Notes: generated by a model not told the origin, from the letters alone. A stretch of 64,000 bases of DNA from Microbulbifer variabilis (GCF_023716485.1 NZ_CP092418.1:3021001-3085000), one strand, 5' to 3'; shown: positions 1 through 9,822, counted from the first letter of the stretch. Translations and numbers: made by a program.

Positions 1-2
1 GC

Positions 3-881
3 CTCTTTGATAAAAACGGGTATCAACAATGGATTGGCTTCCTATTAGCTGCCATTCCTCTTGGCGGTATAGGCGCCTATATTGCAACTGGCTTTGGATA
101 TTTATATTACATCTTTGTAGGATATGAAATTCCATCTTCCTTTTGGGAGGTTGTTGTTAGCAATTGGTTCTATCTTACCATTCTTATATTTATTTGGAGT
201 TTCATTTATCTTACTCTGGTAAATCAAGAGCAATTACGCAAAGCCGAACATGATGCAACACAACTTAAATTACAACTGAACGAAGTAAAAATGAGCGCTC
301 TAATGGGGCAGTTAAACCCTCACTTTCTATTCAATGGGCTTAATAATATTCGTGGACTAATCCTTGAAGATACAGATAAATCCAGGGATATGTTGACAAA
401 CTTATCTGACCTTTTACGTTATACGTTAATGGCCCATAAGCATAAAACTGTGTCATTAAGAGATGAATTGGAAATCGTTTGTCAGTATATCGAACTTTTG
501 AAAATACAATATGAAGATCGATTGTCTTTCACATTGGAAGTTAACGAAGATTTAATGGGAGAGCGGATACCTCCACTCCTAATCCAGCTGCTTGCCGAGA
601 ATGCCGTTCGCCATGGAATAGAAAAATGTAAACAAGGCGGTGAACTAGTGGTTAAAATCACCAAAGAAGACAATCATATGGTAATCACTGTGATAAATCC
701 AGGTACTCTCATCAGAGAGTCAACCAAAGAGAGTGGTAATACCGGCCTGGGGTTAATCAATATACAAAAAAGGTTAACCATACAATATGGAGACAAGACA
801 TATTTTGGAATTGAACAGCAGGGCTCCCAGGTAGTTGCTCGGTGCCATATTCCCTCCTCTCCCTTACAATTAGTGGTATAA
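3..881 (+). CDS. LytS/YehU-type sensor histidine kinase, 5' end outside window
   Basis: The reading frame is open from the first complete codon, so the gene starts upstream of the window; an internal ATG at 291 is not the true start. The visible part has two hydrophobic stretches (about residues 11-45 and 53-75 of the fragment), then a charged helix, then the His_kinase box NPHFLFN that carries the phosphorylated histidine. An N-box (LAENAVRHG) and a glycine box (GLGLINIQKRL) of the HATPase domain follow. This is the LytS/YehU/AlgZ class, which pairs with LytTR regulators. The stop codon lies 3 bases before the GTG of the next gene, a LytTR regulator, so the two form one operon. The signal is unknown. 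Confidence 0.9.
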   Translation, partial: LFDKNGYQQWIGFLLAAIPLGGIGAYIATGFGYLYYIFVGYEIPSSFWEVVVSNWFYLTILIFIWSFIYLTLVNQEQLRKAEHDATQLKLQLNEVKMSALMGQLNPHFLFNGLNNIRGLILEDTDKSRDMLTNLSDLLRYTLMAHKHKTVSLRDELEIVCQYIELLKIQYEDRLSFTLEVNEDLMGERIPPLLIQLLAENAVRHGIEKCKQGGELVVKITKEDNHMVITVINPGTLIRESTKESGNTGLGLINIQKRLTIQYGDKTYFGIEQQGSQVVARCHIPSSPLQLVV

Positions 882-884
882 GAA

Positions 885-1601
885 GTGAAAGCCATTATCG
901 TTGAAGATTCTCGACTCGCACGCAATGAATTAAGAGAGTTACTCAAACCTTATAAGAATATAAACTTAATAGCAGAAGCAAAAAACTGTGAAGAAGCTAT
1001 TCTCCTTATATCAGAGGAAAAGCCTGATTTAGTATTCTTGGATATCAATCTTCCTGATGGCAATGGCTTTGACATACTTGAAAAACTGGATTTCACACCT
1101 CAGGTTATTTTTACAACAGCTTATGACGAATACGCCATACAAGCTTTTGAAGTAAATGCACTGGATTATCTACTAAAACCCATAAACCCTGAAAAACTAA
1201 AGAAAGCTCTCGATAAGACGTCAAGTGAAACACCCACCGAGCACACAAATAGCTTAACAAGCTATTTAGACTCCAACAATAAAATATTTATCAAGGATGG
1301 GGAGCGTTGCTGGTTAATCGAAATTGGAAAAATTCGATACTTTGAAAACTGCGGCAACCATGCTCAAGTATTTTTCGATGACAGCAAGCCTTTTATCTAT
1401 AAATCTCTAACCAAAATAGAACAACGATTAAACCCAGAAGTATTCTTTCGTGTAAATCGACAACAAATTATCAATCTAAACTTTATTAAGAATATAGAAT
1501 CGTGGGTTAATAGTGGATTAATAATAACAATGACCGATGGGAAAGAAATAGAGGTTGCCAGACGGCCAGCCACTCGGCTACGTGAAATGTTAAGCCTCTG
1601 A
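885..1601 (+). CDS. LytTR-family response regulator
   Basis: 238 aa with a GTG start 3 bases after the kinase stop. The N-terminal receiver domain (about 1-115) has the acidic pair E7/D8, phospho-acceptor D53 (FLDINLPDGNG), T77 and K98 (LLKPI). The C-terminal LytTR DNA-binding domain (about 135-238) has the typical pattern of a recognition strand ending in RVNRQQIINL. It is the cognate partner of the upstream LytS-type kinase and probably activates a few genes with direct-repeat LytTR sites. Targets cannot be read from the window. Its length is normal for AlgR/YehT-type proteins. Confidence 0.93.
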   Translation: MKAIIVEDSRLARNELRELLKPYKNINLIAEAKNCEEAILLISEEKPDLVFLDINLPDGNGFDILEKLDFTPQVIFTTAYDEYAIQAFEVNALDYLLKPINPEKLKKALDKTSSETPTEHTNSLTSYLDSNNKIFIKDGERCWLIEIGKIRYFENCGNHAQVFFDDSKPFIYKSLTKIEQRLNPEVFFRVNRQQIINLNFIKNIESWVNSGLIITMTDGKEIEVARRPATRLREMLSL

Positions 1602-1646
1602 GAATCAGGCCTAAAAAATAGCAGTGGAGCAAAGCATCAGTTAGAT

Positions 1647-1712
1647 TAGTTTAGACTTGGTAGGATCATTTCCTATTTAAATAAAGTGTACGGCCAAGCC
1701 AAGTCTAAACTA
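1647..1712. repeat. 14-bp perfect inverted repeat downstream of the LytTR gene
   Basis: TAGTTTAGACTTGG at 1647-1660 is exactly reversed at 1699-1712, with a 38-nt spacer. It sits 46 bases past the regulator's stop. There is no T-run, so it is a poor rho-independent terminator; a protein-binding or IS-relic role is equally possible. The rest of the 1602-1954 gap holds no gene. A small hairpin (TCAGTT-AATC-AACTGA, 1911-1926) lies where minus-strand transcripts of the next gene would end. Confidence 0.6.
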
Positions 1713-1954
1713 CTATAGATTCACCCATATTAAAGTTATAGGCTCAAACTCTGCGACTTAGCTACATCTCAGATTTTCTGATATATACCCCATCAACGAA
1801 TCATACTATTAACCATTTAATCAATCAGGCCTGCAGGGCTAAATCATCAAATTATTGTGTTCAATAGATGGCATTGCAATATGACTGATACTTATACTTC
1901 GGAAAATATTTCAGTTAATCAACTGACCAACATTTTGCTAGACGCTATATTAAA

Positions 1955-3250
1955 CTAACATTTAACATTAGAGATCAATCTGTTAATGATACTTATATAT
2001 TCATCAATATACGCAGAGATACTATCTTCGCTAATCAAAGGCTCACAATAACCAAATACAAAAGCCGAGTTGCGATAAGTCGTATAATTTATAATCATTA
2101 AGGGGTTAATTGCAGTTTTCAAACTAATCATCCCTTTTCGAATTTCAAAATATCTCATTTCATTTGCAAGAAGGCGCATATTCCCTACATTTGAAACAAG
2201 AATACCTGCAGGAAAGTATTCTTTCGGCGCAGTGATCTCAGCAGCCATGCGGGTGACCTCCTCCATGCTATAGTCAGATCTTAAGCTTTTTGTCATTGGT
2301 TTTTGTTTGAGGAGCACTAAATTAATCTCATTGTTCAAAAGCTTGGCTACCTCGAAAATATCGGAGCTTGTTGCGTTTGGTGGTAATTTTAGGCTGGCAG
2401 TTTCTGAAAATGAACCAACATGATCACTCGGGATAATGGGGTTGCACAATAGTCGAGCATCCATCGTGAAAATAACTTCTGGCAAATTTCTACACGCCGA
2501 TATAACCCGAGCAGCAACTGATGCAACAGCACAATAAAGCGCCGTTAGCTTAACCTGATTTTTTTTAGCTAAACCAGCTAGCCTCTCAATTTTTTTAGGT
2601 GATATTAAATATGATTTAGCACACGCTCTTCTATCAGCGACGGACGCTTTCTTCTCAACCGCCCAACGGCTACCCCCTTCTATTTGATGCTCAAATTTCT
2701 TCTCACCACAATATCCAGAAGCCTCTAGTTGACTAGCAATACTATTTAGCAAAGGGAGTGATTTAACTTCATGCCTTGGCTTTTCATGAAGGCATAGGAA
2801 CTTGTCAAGATCAGAGAATAGCGTCATGAGGGATCTGCCATCAAGTATGGCATGTATATTTATAAAACAAATCCAATCAACAAAGCCTTGTTTATTTGTA
2901 TATACCCTTAATCTATATACATGCTCCTCTGTTTCAATGAAGGTCTCAGCAAGTTCCTTAAACTCTTTCTCCAAATCAAGCTGATCAACAATTAGAGTTA
3001 CTTCTATTGGCACATCAACAAAATCAACATCACAAACCCACCTTAATCGCTCACCCCTTTTTACACGCGCCCTCAAAAATGGATGACGCTTATGTAAGTA
3101 AGTCAACCCCTCTCGCAAGGACACCATTTGCAAGGGCTCACAGACTTTTATAAAAGAAACAAATTGCAGGCCACCACGAGATAACCTATTCATTTCAATA
3201 AATAATGCTTCTTGGGGGCCAAGCTCTCTCGAAAATGGTTCTGGACTCAT
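1955..3250 (-). CDS. Stand-alone condensation-superfamily acyltransferase
   Basis: 431 aa, ATG start with AAGG about 8 bases upstream. The key motif is IHAILDG (H133...D137-G138), the HxxxDG active site of the chloramphenicol acetyltransferase/condensation fold; the usual first His of HHxxxDG is Ile. An N-terminal segment with RHPFLRARV (about residues 55-63) matches the position where condensation, WES and PapA-type enzymes have HPxLR. The length fits a single CAT-like didomain. No carrier protein, adenylation domain or other NRPS part is nearby, so it more likely esterifies or amidates a free acyl-CoA or alcohol (PapA/AATase-like) than builds a peptide. Substrate unknown. Confidence 0.65.
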   Translation of the reverse strand: MSPEPFSRELGPQEALFIEMNRLSRGGLQFVSFIKVCEPLQMVSLREGLTYLHKRHPFLRARVKRGERLRWVCDVDFVDVPIEVTLIVDQLDLEKEFKELAETFIETEEHVYRLRVYTNKQGFVDWICFINIHAILDGRSLMTLFSDLDKFLCLHEKPRHEVKSLPLLNSIASQLEASGYCGEKKFEHQIEGGSRWAVEKKASVADRRACAKSYLISPKKIERLAGLAKKNQVKLTALYCAVASVAARVISACRNLPEVIFTMDARLLCNPIIPSDHVGSFSETASLKLPPNATSSDIFEVAKLLNNEINLVLLKQKPMTKSLRSDYSMEEVTRMAAEITAPKEYFPAGILVSNVGNMRLLANEMRYFEIRKGMISLKTAINPLMIINYTTYRNSAFVFGYCEPLISEDSISAYIDEYISIINRLISNVKC

Positions 3251-3631
3251 TGAAAATACCTTGTATTCATAACATTGCCTCTAACCTTTATGATGGAGAC
3301 ATGTAAATCAACAACTACTGATCTTTAGCTATCCTTATTTATTCCAAGAGGATCAACAGATCACTGAATGAAACATAGTATGTAATTAGACTTTTCTTAC
3401 TCATTGACATATATACTAACTTCCCCCCCAAAAATTTAGTAATGATCCCGGTGGTAGAGATATTCCAAGATATGTAATCCACAACAGATCTTTTAAATAC
3501 AATCTTTATTTCTTTTTATCATGATTATTGCAATTCTTTAGATAGTAAATTTCTTGAAAAAACAGGCTTTTTTTTTGTAAAGACGCAAATAACTCCTTAT
3601 CATCACTAATGCCGCCAAATGCAGGTCAACA

Positions 3632-3745
3632 CCTTTTGCAAAGGCCAACAAATTGCTCATCATTTATGTCATAGAAAATTAAACTGTAAAATTATTATAT
3701 TACTAGTTTGTCACTTATTTAGTTGGGGATCTCCTTTTGTAAAGG
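3632..3745. promoter_or_regulatory. Two copies of a CCTTTTGYAAAGG palindrome upstream of transketolase
   Basis: CCTTTTGCAAAGG (3632-3644) and CCTTTTGTAAAGG (3733-3745) are 13-bp palindromes with 5-bp arms, 101 bp apart, in front of the transketolase ATG at 3783. The placement suits a pair of operators, but the binding factor is unknown. The rest of the 3251-3782 gap is AT-rich and shows no gene and no TPP-riboswitch core. Confidence 0.35.
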
Positions 3746-3782
3746 TGATGCTTCGGCTTTCAAAACACCAGAGTACATTTAC

Positions 3783-5783
3783 ATGGTCTCCTCTCCTTAT
3801 AGAAGAAGCATGGCCAATGCGATTCGTGCTTTATCCATGGATGCAGTCCAACAAGCCAATAGCGGGCATCCTGGTACACCTATGGGCATGGCAGACATTG
3901 CGGAGGTCTTATGGAACGATTACCTAAAGCACAACCCAGCTAACCCGAATTGGTCTAACCGTGACCGCTTTGTCCTCTCTAATGGACACGGTTCCATATT
4001 GTTGTATGCCCTGTTGCACCTTTGCGGCTACGACTTATCAATCGAAGAACTGATGAATTTCTGCCAATTGCACTCCAAGACCCCGGGCCACCCGGAATAT
4101 GGTTGCACACCTGGTGTTGAGGCCACCACAGGCCCCCTAGGCCAGGGGGTTGCTAATGCCGTAGGTATGGCCCTGGCGGAAAAAGTACTGGCGGCTCAAT
4201 TTAACCGCCCTGGCTATAAGTTGATCAATCACCACACCTATGTATTTATGGGGGATGGATGCCTGATGGAAGGCATATCCCATGAAGTATGCTCTCTGGC
4301 TGGTACTTTAGGCTTGGGCAAGTTGATCGCATTCTATGACGACAACGGCATTTCTGACGATGGGCAGATTGAAGGTTGGTTTACTGACGATACACCCAAG
4401 CGTTTCGAGTCCTACCATTGGCACGTCATCCCTAATGTTGACGGCCATGACGCAATTGCGATTAAAGCAGCAATTGAAAAAGCCCATGCATGTTCTGATA
4501 AGCCCACCATTATTTGCTGTAAAACCGTGATCGGCTTCGGCTCCCCGAATAAGCAAGGCCGAAAGGAATGCCATGGTCAACCACTCGGTGAGGATGAAAT
4601 AGCTCTCGTTCGCAAAACGATTGGTTGGGACCACCCTCCTTTTAAGATCCCAGAAGATATCTATGCATATTGGGATCAAAGGTCTAAAGGTAAAGCATTA
4701 GAGAAGGAGTGGAAGGGTCTCTTCGCTAAATACCGTGAGGAGTATCCTGAGATGGCATTCGAGTTTGTGCGTCGTCAGAGTGGAAAACTTCCACCAGATT
4801 TCCTGGTAAAAGCCGATAGCTACATTAAGCAATGTCAAAAAGATGCACTAAGAATCCCATCTCGTAAAGCGAGCCAGAATACACTGAATGTTTACGGGCC
4901 TCTGTTGCCCGAACTTCTAGGTGGTTCAGCCGATTTAGCCGGCCCTTGTTTTAGCCTATGGTCCGGTTCTAAAAGATTGAATAAGAAAGATGCTTCAGGC
5001 AACTATATACACTACGGAGTTCGTGAATTTGGTATGAGCGCCATAATGAATGGCATTGCCCTGCACGGAGGTTTTATACCTTATGGTGCTACCTTTTTGG
5101 TTTTTATGGAGTATGCTCGAAATGCCGTGCGTATGGCGGCATTAATGAAGCAACAAGTTATATTCGTCTATACCCATGACTCCATCGGAATAGGTGAAAA
5201 CGGCCCAACTCATCAGCCGGTGGAGCAACTCAGCGCCTTGCGTTCTACACCGAATCTACACACTTGGCGCCCCTGTGATACTACGGAATCAGCAGTAAGC
5301 TGGAAGATGGCTATTACACGCAAAGAGGGGCCCACCGCACTAATATTCAGTCGTCAGGATCTAGCTCCACAGGAACGAAATACCACTCAGATAACACAAA
5401 TTGAAAAAGGTGGTTATGTACTGTCCGACTGCGAAGGCGCTCCTGAAGCAATCATCATTGCGACCGGCTCTGAAGTCGAGCAGGCCATAGCTGCTAAAAG
5501 AAAGCTCACTAGCAAGAGAATTCGAGTTGTGTCCATGCCTTGCATAGAAACCTTTTTGGAACAGGAAGAACCGTACCGTGAATCAGTTCTCCCCAGTACT
5601 CTCCGCGTCCGGGTGGTGGAAGAGGCTAGTCATAAAGACTATTGGCACAAGTTCGTAGGCTTTGACGGTGAAATCATCGGAATGGATAACTTTGGCAAAT
5701 CTGCACCCGGCCAGGAAGTCATGCAGTACTTTGAGTTTACAGCTGAGAAAGTTATTGAAAGTATCGAGAGGCTGCTGAAGTAA
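3783..5783 (+). CDS. tkt: Transketolase
   Basis: ThDP-dependent transfer of two-carbon units in the pentose-phosphate pathway. The chosen ATG at 3783 gives 666 aa, matching the roughly 660-670 aa of bacterial TktA. An in-frame TTG at 3723 would add a poorly conserved 20-residue extension. Visible motifs: SGHPG (about 27-31), the ThDP/Mg motif beginning GDG at 157-159 and continuing to DDNGIS, and the pyrimidine-domain segments [11 protein letters not shown] and [16 protein letters not shown]. The C-terminal domain contains the usual ATGSEV. No gapA/pgk operon follows, as is usual for the housekeeping copy in many gammaproteobacteria, so this may be a second, separately regulated copy. Confidence 0.96.
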   Translation: MVSSPYRRSMANAIRALSMDAVQQANSGHPGTPMGMADIAEVLWNDYLKHNPANPNWSNRDRFVLSNGHGSILLYALLHLCGYDLSIEELMNFCQLHSKTPGHPEYGCTPGVEATTGPLGQGVANAVGMALAEKVLAAQFNRPGYKLINHHTYVFMGDGCLMEGISHEVCSLAGTLGLGKLIAFYDDNGISDDGQIEGWFTDDTPKRFESYHWHVIPNVDGHDAIAIKAAIEKAHACSDKPTIICCKTVIGFGSPNKQGRKECHGQPLGEDEIALVRKTIGWDHPPFKIPEDIYAYWDQRSKGKALEKEWKGLFAKYREEYPEMAFEFVRRQSGKLPPDFLVKADSYIKQCQKDALRIPSRKASQNTLNVYGPLLPELLGGSADLAGPCFSLWSGSKRLNKKDASGNYIHYGVREFGMSAIMNGIALHGGFIPYGATFLVFMEYARNAVRMAALMKQQVIFVYTHDSIGIGENGPTHQPVEQLSALRSTPNLHTWRPCDTTESAVSWKMAITRKEGPTALIFSRQDLAPQERNTTQITQIEKGGYVLSDCEGAPEAIIIATGSEVEQAIAAKRKLTSKRIRVVSMPCIETFLEQEEPYRESVLPSTLRVRVVEEASHKDYWHKFVGFDGEIIGMDNFGKSAPGQEVMQYFEFTAEKVIESIERLLK

Positions 5784-6167
5784 TTTAGTATGGAAGTAAA
5801 CCATTTCTAAAGAAAATACGGTGCCGACCATTAAAAGGGCAAATATTTCATCGAATCATTGACCATCAATACCTCTGTATTTCAAAGTTATTTTTCATAA
5901 CTAAAAAAGTTCAACCATCTTGTTTTAGTCGAATCAATATCTATTCAGATTATCCCATCATCCTTTTGGCACTCGCACAATTTTTCTTGTCTGTATTCGT
6001 GAAATTTTTATAACCTAACTACCTTACAATGAAGTGAAAGTTGCCAAATTACCTGCTCACGCTACAAATCCCCAAGTTTGCCTCCATACTCTAAAGCTAT
6101 TTAGGACCTATCATTTTCACAGCTAACCAGCCTATCAGGTAAAAAACTTTACATTGGGAGAATTTAG
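5784..6167. other. Intergenic stretch without recognisable content
   Basis: AT-rich; no open frame of note, no clear terminator after transketolase. A ribosome-binding site GGGAG (6156-6160) for the next gene is the only element seen. Confidence 0.6.
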
Positions 6168-6677
6168 ATGTCCAAGCACCCTTACTCTTTGGCACTAACT
6201 GTAACTTTCTTGCTGTTAGGTATTGCCTGCAGTGCGATTGCCCAATCAAATAACCTTGAAGAAAATAAAAAAACTGCCATGCAGGCAGCCGACCTATGGC
6301 ACAGTGGGTCAAAGGTCAATCCTGATTCAATTTTGGCACCTAACTATATCAACAATCTAGACTCGGCCACAAATTTGAGTATCGGCTCACAAAAACGTAA
6401 TTTAAAGGAATTCAAAGCCGAAGTCGCCAAATTTCATACGGCCTTCAAAAATGTAAAACTGATTGATTCAATGCAGGTCGCCGAGGGAGATCTTGTCGCA
6501 ACCCATGTAAAAGTTAGCGCCAATCACACAGGATCATTTATGGGAGAAATTCCAACAAATAAAACCATCACCTGGGATGCCGTAGAGTTTGTTAAAATCA
6601 AGGATGGAAAAATACTAGAAACCTGGGTGACCTGGGACAAATATGGTTTCTTGAAACAGATTGGAGTATTGAAATAG
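6168..6677 (+). CDS. Secreted SnoaL-like ester-cyclase family protein
   Basis: 169 aa with a good RBS 7 bases before the ATG. Residues 1-25 form a Sec signal peptide (hydrophobic LTVTFLLLGIACSAIA, likely cleavage after AIA). The mature part has the alpha+beta cone pattern of SnoaL/polyketide-cyclase-like proteins: an N-terminal helix region (ALWHSG-like), a central FHTAFKNVKLIDSMQVAEGDLVA stretch split over strands, and the final GKILETWVTWDKYGFLKQIG typical of the family's C-terminus. Family members range from ester cyclases to proteins of unknown function, and the periplasmic location makes a classical polyketide role unlikely. No operon partner overlaps it. Confidence 0.7.
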   Translation: MSKHPYSLALTVTFLLLGIACSAIAQSNNLEENKKTAMQAADLWHSGSKVNPDSILAPNYINNLDSATNLSIGSQKRNLKEFKAEVAKFHTAFKNVKLIDSMQVAEGDLVATHVKVSANHTGSFMGEIPTNKTITWDAVEFVKIKDGKILETWVTWDKYGFLKQIGVLK

Positions 6678-6905
6678 CTATTAGAAATCCCAATATAACA
6701 GTGTAGATCCAGTCCCTCCAACAAAATCTGGAGATTTACCAATTGGCTTTCACTTGAATGGATTTAGCTTTCAAGTTCAGCTAAATAACTTGCACAGCAG
6801 CCATCGCCGTCTAAATTTAAGTTCAAGCTTAGGCGGCAAAGATTTCAAAATAATTACAACCACTCAATAACAACCACCTTGAGTTGATTCATCTTGAGAC
6901 TCCCA

Positions 6906-7220
6906 ATGAAAACACCTGTTTTAGTCTTTGCTTCCTTTTACCCAAAACCCGACAAGGAACAAGCTGTCAAAAATTTGCTCACAGAGATGGTTTCACCATC
7001 CAGAGCGGAGCCTGGTAATTTATTGTATGAACTTTGCGAACAGATCGACCAGAAAGATCACACAATAATCTATAGTCTCATAGAGAAATATATAGATGAA
7101 ACCGCGCTCAGTGAACACAAATCTTCAGCTCACTACATTAACTACCGAAAGAATATAGAAGATCTATTATCCAGACCTATAAGCGTGGTTGTACTAAAAA
7201 ATATTTACCAATCCGACTGA
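6906..7220 (+). CDS. Antibiotic-biosynthesis-monooxygenase (ABM) domain protein
   Basis: 104 aa from the ATG at 6906 (a TTG at 6894 would add four residues). The sequence follows the dimeric ferredoxin-like ABM/YgiN pattern: an opening strand VLVFASFYPKPDKE, a helix ending in SRAEPGNLLYELCEQ (the conserved EPGxLxYEL segment), IIYSLIEKYIDETALSEH, and a terminal Pro-containing strand. YgiN-like members act as small quinol or anthrone monooxygenases without cofactor, but many have no known substrate. It lies alone between intergenic gaps, near a SnoaL-like gene and an SDR, a set of folds often found in aromatic or polyketide metabolism; that link is only contextual. Confidence 0.75.
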   Translation: MKTPVLVFASFYPKPDKEQAVKNLLTEMVSPSRAEPGNLLYELCEQIDQKDHTIIYSLIEKYIDETALSEHKSSAHYINYRKNIEDLLSRPISVVVLKNIYQSD

Positions 7221-7568
7221 GCTCTTACTCTATGCTCAATAACTCTTGGGTACTTGACCAACTCCCACCTCATAAAGATGACCTACATCTCACGCCTCCT
7301 CAGACAGCCTCAGTTTAAACACCAGCCTGCTATTGACACACACATTAATATTTGCACTCCCTAAAATAGGAAGAACAACAACTTTTAGACCTATAATTAA
7401 GCTGATTTAAAATCTTGAACTTTTACCTTAAGACTTGACACCCAAATCATCTACACTGCCATCTTTAACATGAAAGGTTCTCAGCCAATTAAGAAACTGC
7501 CGGCAGTTAGGTACTAACTGTAAGTTAAAAACCTAACATCTCAACATTTACACTGTTAGCGGAGTTCA
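7221..7568. other. Intergenic stretch without recognisable content
   Basis: AT-rich, no open frame or clear hairpin terminator; ends in the GGAG ribosome-binding site (7561-7564) of the next gene. Confidence 0.6.
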
Positions 7569-8378
7569 ATGTTGAATCTTGGAATTACGAATAAAGTAGC
7601 CATTGTAACTGGCTCTAGCTCAGGAATTGGCTATGCCATTGCCAAAGAGCTTCTTGCCAATGGGGCAAAGGTAGTTCTGGTTGCACGAAACGAAGCACGC
7701 CTGCAAAAAGCAGAAAATAAGCTACATAAAAATTCAAAGTCTGAAGTAACTTCTATCTCAATAGACATAACTCGGGACCATGCTGCACAACAGATAATCA
7801 ATAAAACCCTAAACACCTTTGGAGCACCAGAGATTCTAGTCAACAATGCTGGGCGCGCCCATGCTGGTGGGCTTATGTCCTCAACTGAGGAAGACTGGGA
7901 ACAAATGACTGCAGTAAAACTCACTTCTATGCGGAGAATGTGCAAAGCCACCATCCCTTATATGCAAAAAAAAAGCTGGGGAAGAATAGTTAACATGTCA
8001 TCTATTGGCGGCACCTACCCAAACCCAAAGCTGCTCATATCTCATGTCCTAAGTGCAGCAATCAATAATCTATCAAAATCTCTTGCATTAGAGGTTGCAC
8101 CGTACAATATACTAGTTAACTCGATTGGAGTAGGCGCAATTAAAACGGATAACTGGAAAAATAACATGATCCCATTTATCCGCAGTAATACGCCAGAGTA
8201 TGCAACACTTACAGATGATGAAATTCTTGTTCGAGTATCGAACGAATGTACGCCTGTAAAACATCCAGGGGAACCAGAAGACATTGCTACTCTGGCCGCC
8301 TTCCTTTGTTCTGCGCGTAATAATTTTATCACTGGGGATAGTATTGAGGCATCAGGCGGAGCTGACCGCTTTATGTAG
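7569..8378 (+). CDS. SDR-family protein with the catalytic Tyr and Lys replaced
   Basis: 269 aa Rossmann protein. The cofactor motif TGSSSGIG (14-21) and NNAG (92-95) are intact, and the C-terminal FITGDSIEASGG is as in FabG-like reductases. At the active site, aligning the conserved KSLALEVAP segment places S158 and S162 where classical SDRs have the Tyr and Lys of YxxxK; the upstream Ser (S144/S145) is kept. A subgroup of FabG-like SDRs naturally lacks the tetrad and carries an LS-rich segment at this point, and this protein resembles that group. It should bind NAD(P) but may use a different mechanism or act non-catalytically. RBS GGAG sits 4 bases before the ATG. Confidence 0.85.
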   Translation: MLNLGITNKVAIVTGSSSGIGYAIAKELLANGAKVVLVARNEARLQKAENKLHKNSKSEVTSISIDITRDHAAQQIINKTLNTFGAPEILVNNAGRAHAGGLMSSTEEDWEQMTAVKLTSMRRMCKATIPYMQKKSWGRIVNMSSIGGTYPNPKLLISHVLSAAINNLSKSLALEVAPYNILVNSIGVGAIKTDNWKNNMIPFIRSNTPEYATLTDDEILVRVSNECTPVKHPGEPEDIATLAAFLCSARNNFITGDSIEASGGADRFM

Positions 8379-8796
8379 GATTTAGCTTTATCATTAACTA
8401 ACATATACAGCGGCTAACCAACAATAATAGCGAGGCCTTTTATCCCTCACATTTCAATATGAATAACACTTTTTTCTTCATACAAGATCATAGCTCTGGA
8501 AACTATCATAACCTCTGTCACTATCACAAAGTTTAATCTTACCCTCTACCGGACAAACAATCATTAACACCGAGCGCACATAATAACAACCCTATACTAA
8601 CAAGAACAGATTAGTGATCAAACAAACTGATTTGTCACTGGCATTTATTCACTTACAAATAAATTCGGACGTCCTTTTACTCAAACTAACAGACAATTAA
8701 AATAAACTAAAAACTCATCAAATTATAATTTTCTTCAAGTAACAATAGAGATTTTCTCTTCCAAGAGACCGCCAAATTTTCTCAAGGAGAAATAAA
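8379..8796. other. Intergenic stretch without recognisable content
   Basis: AT-rich, no gene seen. The strong Shine-Dalgarno AAGGAGA (8784-8790) belongs to the GTG-started amidase at 8797. Confidence 0.6.
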
Positions 8797-9822
8797 GTGC
8801 CGGCTATCAACCCTATTCCAGATGCGATGAGTGTAGTGCTTGTCCAATTTTCGCCTTACCCAGCCTCTGATTCAGAAGGCATCAAACAAAACATAAAGAG
8901 AATTGAAGCATATGTTGATCGTGCATCTTTATGCTTCCCGGGCGTGGATTTAATCATTTTTCCTGAATACAGCACTTACGGATTTGGCTTCCATCCATAT
9001 GCTGAGCATTTAAAACTTGCTACAACCATACCGGGACCTGAAACAGAAGCTTTTGGGAAAATAGCTAAGCAATATGGTGTTTGGCTGTGTGTATCAATTG
9101 TCGAGCTTGCACCTGAGCCACATATGAAACCATATAACGCAATGGTCCTGATCAATGGTGATGGTGAGGTCGCTCTTTCCTATCGCAAAATGGTTCCATG
9201 GTGTCCTATGGAGCCCTGGAGTCCCGGGCCTGAAATGTCAGTTTGTAATGGTCCAAAAGGGTCGAAACTGGCCATTGCGATTTGCTCAGATTTTGACTAC
9301 CCAGAAGTGGCACGTGAAGCAGCTTGGAAGGGTGCAAATGTAATTCTAAGACCTGCTAAATATATGTACCCATGGGATCATATTTGGGGGATTACAAATC
9401 AAGTGCGGGCTTATGAAAACCAAGCTTATGTAGTAGCGGTCAATCATACTGGAGAAGATAGTTCCTACTCTTATTTTGGTCGCTCAATGGCCTGCGATTA
9501 TGATGGGAACATCATATGTTCTCTAGATGGCAGTGAAGGTATGACAAAAGTTGACCTTTATCCTCAACTAGCTGAAGAGGCTCGTGATAAGCGGCTATCG
9601 AACAACTATCTTTATCAGATTAAACACCGTGGGTATACAGGAATGCCTCCTAAGGGGGCAACTCATAACCCTTTTAGCATATATAGTGACTGGGATAAGA
9701 TCCCTAAGCGATGGAACCGTGATCCAAGCAAAGAAGCCGAGAAGATCGCGAATAGAGGAAGAAAAATTCTGGCTGAAGCTTCAAAGAAAGAAAACCTTAA
9801 ATCACCAGATTCAGAGGAGTAG
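8797..9822 (+). CDS. Aliphatic amidase / formamidase (nitrilase superfamily)
   Basis: 341 aa, GTG start preceded by AAGGAGA. It hydrolyses a short amide to acid plus ammonia through the nitrilase-superfamily triad, seen here as E57 (FPEYST), K131 (SYRKM) and C163 (AICSD). The collinear segments PGVDLIIFPEYST, PWSPG and PEVAREAAWKGANV are those of AmiE/AmiF enzymes; the overall length and residue positions come close to formamidase AmiF (triad near 60/133/166). In AmiF/AmiE the Cys is followed by HD or YD, here SD, so substrate preference is open. The C-terminal tail (about 300-341) is highly charged. It stands alone, with no urease or amide-transporter genes nearby. Confidence 0.88.
   Translation: MPAINPIPDAMSVVLVQFSPYPASDSEGIKQNIKRIEAYVDRASLCFPGVDLIIFPEYSTYGFGFHPYAEHLKLATTIPGPETEAFGKIAKQYGVWLCVSIVELAPEPHMKPYNAMVLINGDGEVALSYRKMVPWCPMEPWSPGPEMSVCNGPKGSKLAIAICSDFDYPEVAREAAWKGANVILRPAKYMYPWDHIWGITNQVRAYENQAYVVAVNHTGEDSSYSYFGRSMACDYDGNIICSLDGSEGMTKVDLYPQLAEEARDKRLSNNYLYQIKHRGYTGMPPKGATHNPFSIYSDWDKIPKRWNRDPSKEAEKIANRGRKILAEASKKENLKSPDSEE

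Noticed and set aside
3251-3782. TPP riboswitch before transketolase
   Set aside because: The conserved thi-box core sequences are absent.
3619-3927. 102-codon plus-strand frame over the start of transketolase
   Set aside because: Overlaps the transketolase gene out of phase and has no ribosome-binding site or family match.
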